From assembly GCA_964504645.1 (NCBI GenBank), contig CAZDGB010000148.1:1-17224 (forward strand): a stretch of DNA of 17,224 nt, in the 5' to 3' direction. Positions 15,692 to 17,224 of the stretch are shown here, piece after piece (within the stretch, counting starts at the first letter, position 1; every line of letters begins with the position of its first letter). Origin of the DNA: CAZDGB01 sp964504645. GTDB lineage: Bacteria; Planctomycetota; Planctomycetia; Planctomycetales; Planctomycetaceae. A model generated the notes under the pieces. It searched no databases. It was not told the origin of the DNA and saw nothing but the letters and a program-made list of their open reading frames with translations. Made by a program: the position numbers and the translations under genes.

Positions 15692-17224
15692 ATCTAGTGC
15701 GCCGTTTCGCGATTATCATCGTCCTCGCAACGCTTGCGCTGCGCGGTCCCTCCGCCCCCGCACAAGTCCTCGAACCCGAGGCCCTCAAGCGCAAGCAAGA
15801 AGAGCAACAGCGCGCCGTGGCGATGACCCGCGAGCTCTTGACCAACGTCCTCGATCTGCAATTGCGCCAGCTCGAGGAGAACGATCTCACCGACCTGGAT
15901 GTCTATCGCGAAATCCAGTTGATGCGCGACAACCTCGGCGGCATCGTCGAAGCCGAGATGACGAAAGTCGTCGATCTGCTCGCCGCTGCGCAGACGAAGT
16001 CGAACGACGACCGCGAAGCCGCGTTCGTCGAGGCCCGGCAGATGATTCGCACGATCGTTCTCACGCTATCGGCCGAACGGCAGAATCTGCTCCGCCGCTT
16101 GAAGATCGCTGAGCTCGCCGAACAGGTTCGGCGGCTGATCGTGCTGCAAACGAAGGTGCAAACCGCGACGAAGCAACTGCCGCAAGAAGCCAAGGCCCGT
16201 CAGCAGGCGCTCGCGCTCAAAACGGTCGAAGACCAGCGCGACGTGAAGGAAATGTTCCTCTTGCTGGTCGAAACGCTGACCGACGTTCGCACCTGGGGCG
16301 GAACGCTGTCTCACGCCGCGGCGGACGGACTGAAGCTCCTCAAAGCTGCGGATGTCGGCAAGGACCTCGACAGCGCCGGCCGGTCGTTGCAGGAGACGCA
16401 ATTTCCCGCGGCGGTCGCCCATCAGGAGGCCGCCATTCGCAGCCTGCAGGAATTGCTGAAGTTACTGCTGCGCGCCCAGGGTGTGATGGGTTCGGAGAAT
16501 CAATCGGCCCTTCAGAAGTTGCAGGAGCTCGCCAAGCAGCAACAGACGCTGCGCGAGGAGACCCGCAAACTTGACCCGGCGGCGAAGACGCCGGAAACGC
16601 TCGTCGAACAGCAGGCCAAGCTGCAGCAGGAAATCGCCAAACTGGAAGACGCCGTCCAGCAGCAGCCGCAGGCCGACGTCCATCTGGAACAGGCGAAGGC
16701 CGCCGCCGAGGACGCCACGGCGAAGCTCTTTGAAAATCGGCCCGCGGAAGCCGCCGCCGAGCAGACGAAAGTCCTCGGCCATCTCGCCGCCGCGGAAGCC
16801 GCGCTGAAATCCGCCGCTCCGAACTCGAATGCCGACCAGAGCGCCGCCGAACTCGCGCAATTGGTGAAAGACCTCCAGCAGACTCAAGAACAATTGGCCC
16901 AGGCCCAGCAGAAGCAAGACGAAGCCGCGAAACAGGCCGAGACGAACGCCCAGTCTGCGGCCCAGCCGGAAGCCCAGGTCGCGGCGGCGATCGGCGAGGC
17001 GATGAAGAACGATAACCTGCCGGACTCGATCGACGGACGCCTCGAAGAGGCCAAAGCTGCCGCCGAAGAGGCCGCGGAAGATCTGTCGCAAGCCGCGGCG
17101 GAACCGGCGAAGGAAGCGCTGCAAGACAAACTGGAGCACGCCGAAGACGCATTGGACCGCGCGATGGCCGCCGTGGAATCGGCGCTGGACGACGCGAAGC
17201 GCCGTCAGGCCGCCGTGGAGATCG
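15688..17224 (+). CDS. Exported Ala/Gln/Glu-rich coiled-coil protein (3' end outside window)
   Basis: 512 complete codons are open to the window edge. The ATG overlaps the preceding stop (ATGA), and GGAGGAG lies 7 nt upstream. Residues 1-25 form a signal peptide (basic MNLVRR, hydrophobic IIIVLATLAL, cleavage after APA). Mature residues 26-260 are helical with few hydrophobic patches. From about 265 onward the sequence is almost pure Ala/Gln/Glu/Lys heptads, for example QALREE-like turns, KLQQEIAKLEDAV and DLQQTQEQLAQAQQKQ. It is a long coiled coil, presumably in the periplasm. It is not recognised as a known enzyme. In planctomycete vWA clusters such proteins follow the DUF4175-like gene. 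It may be the detached coiled-coil half of that protein and act as a scaffold or spacer (inference). Codon choice and GC content look the same as in the neighbours. Confidence 0.85.
   Translation, partial: MNLVRRFAIIIVLATLALRGPSAPAQVLEPEALKRKQEEQQRAVAMTRELLTNVLDLQLRQLEENDLTDLDVYREIQLMRDNLGGIVEAEMTKVVDLLAAAQTKSNDDREAAFVEARQMIRTIVLTLSAERQNLLRRLKIAELAEQVRRLIVLQTKVQTATKQLPQEAKARQQALALKTVEDQRDVKEMFLLLVETLTDVRTWGGTLSHAAADGLKLLKAADVGKDLDSAGRSLQETQFPAAVAHQEAAIRSLQELLKLLLRAQGVMGSENQSALQKLQELAKQQQTLREETRKLDPAAKTPETLVEQQAKLQQEIAKLEDAVQQQPQADVHLEQAKAAAEDATAKLFENRPAEAAAEQTKVLGHLAAAEAALKSAAPNSNADQSAAELAQLVKDLQQTQEQLAQAQQKQDEAAKQAETNAQSAAQPEAQVAAAIGEAMKNDNLPDSIDGRLEEAKAAAEEAAEDLSQAAAEPAKEALQDKLEHAEDALDRAMAAVESALDDAKRRQAAVEI

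Noticed and set aside
1..17224. CRISPR array, tRNA, rRNA, integrase or insertion sequence
   Set aside because: No regularly spaced direct repeats, no cloverleaf or rRNA-like stretch, and no transposase or integrase motif were seen on either strand.

Overview
The window looks like a piece of a high-GC planctomycete chromosome. A Pirellulales-type lineage is my guess from gene content; no rRNA or other marker is present to prove it. The evidence is a planctomycete-style gene set: an ECF sigma factor followed by a giant membrane protein with a PQQ-type propeller, and a BatA/vWA/squalene-cyclase-like operon. The sequence is probably a draft or metagenome assembly. A run of exactly 100 N (4621-4720) is flanked by an identical 55-bp sequence on both sides, as expected when two overlapping contig ends were scaffolded without being merged.

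Layout. On the minus strand (1-1785) ispG, an isoprenoid (MEP pathway) enzyme, is followed by a SIS-domain sugar-phosphate isomerase that runs off the left edge. The divergent region (1786-2071) holds a good minus-strand promoter for ispG. It also holds a 66-nt pair of inverted REP-like elements that fills almost the whole predicted ispG 5' leader, and a perfect short palindrome just upstream of the sigma factor. On the plus strand (2072-7490) an ECF sigma factor overlaps, by ATGA, the start of a very long single-span membrane protein. That protein is interrupted by the gap. Collapsing the duplicated 55 bp and the Ns restores one open frame of about 1569 residues: cytoplasmic head, transmembrane helix, two beta-sandwich-like regions, a helical/TPR-like region, a PQQ-like propeller and a C-terminal sandwich. 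It is a plausible membrane anti-sigma/sensor partner for the sigma factor.

From 7641 to the right edge lies a plus-strand operon-like array. It starts with an exported (possibly lipoprotein) prenyltransferase/squalene-oxidase-repeat protein. Two large membrane proteins follow, each with a vWA-like and a GATase1-like domain, the first being BatA-like. The last two are a three-helix membrane protein with beta domains (DUF4175-like front half) and a secreted coiled-coil protein that leaves the window. Several junctions are ATGA overlaps, indicating translational coupling. The array resembles the MoxR-associated vWA clusters common in planctomycetes, but no MoxR ATPase or DUF58 gene is visible here.

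The most unusual non-coding signal is three inverted-repeat units of nearly equal size (66, 67 and 71 nt) at 1798-1863, 7571-7637 and 13938-14008. Each is built from two head-to-head elements. The first two carry a GTAG foot followed by an imperfect palindrome, as in REP/BIME elements; the third has the same design with another sequence. All three sit directly upstream of a start codon.
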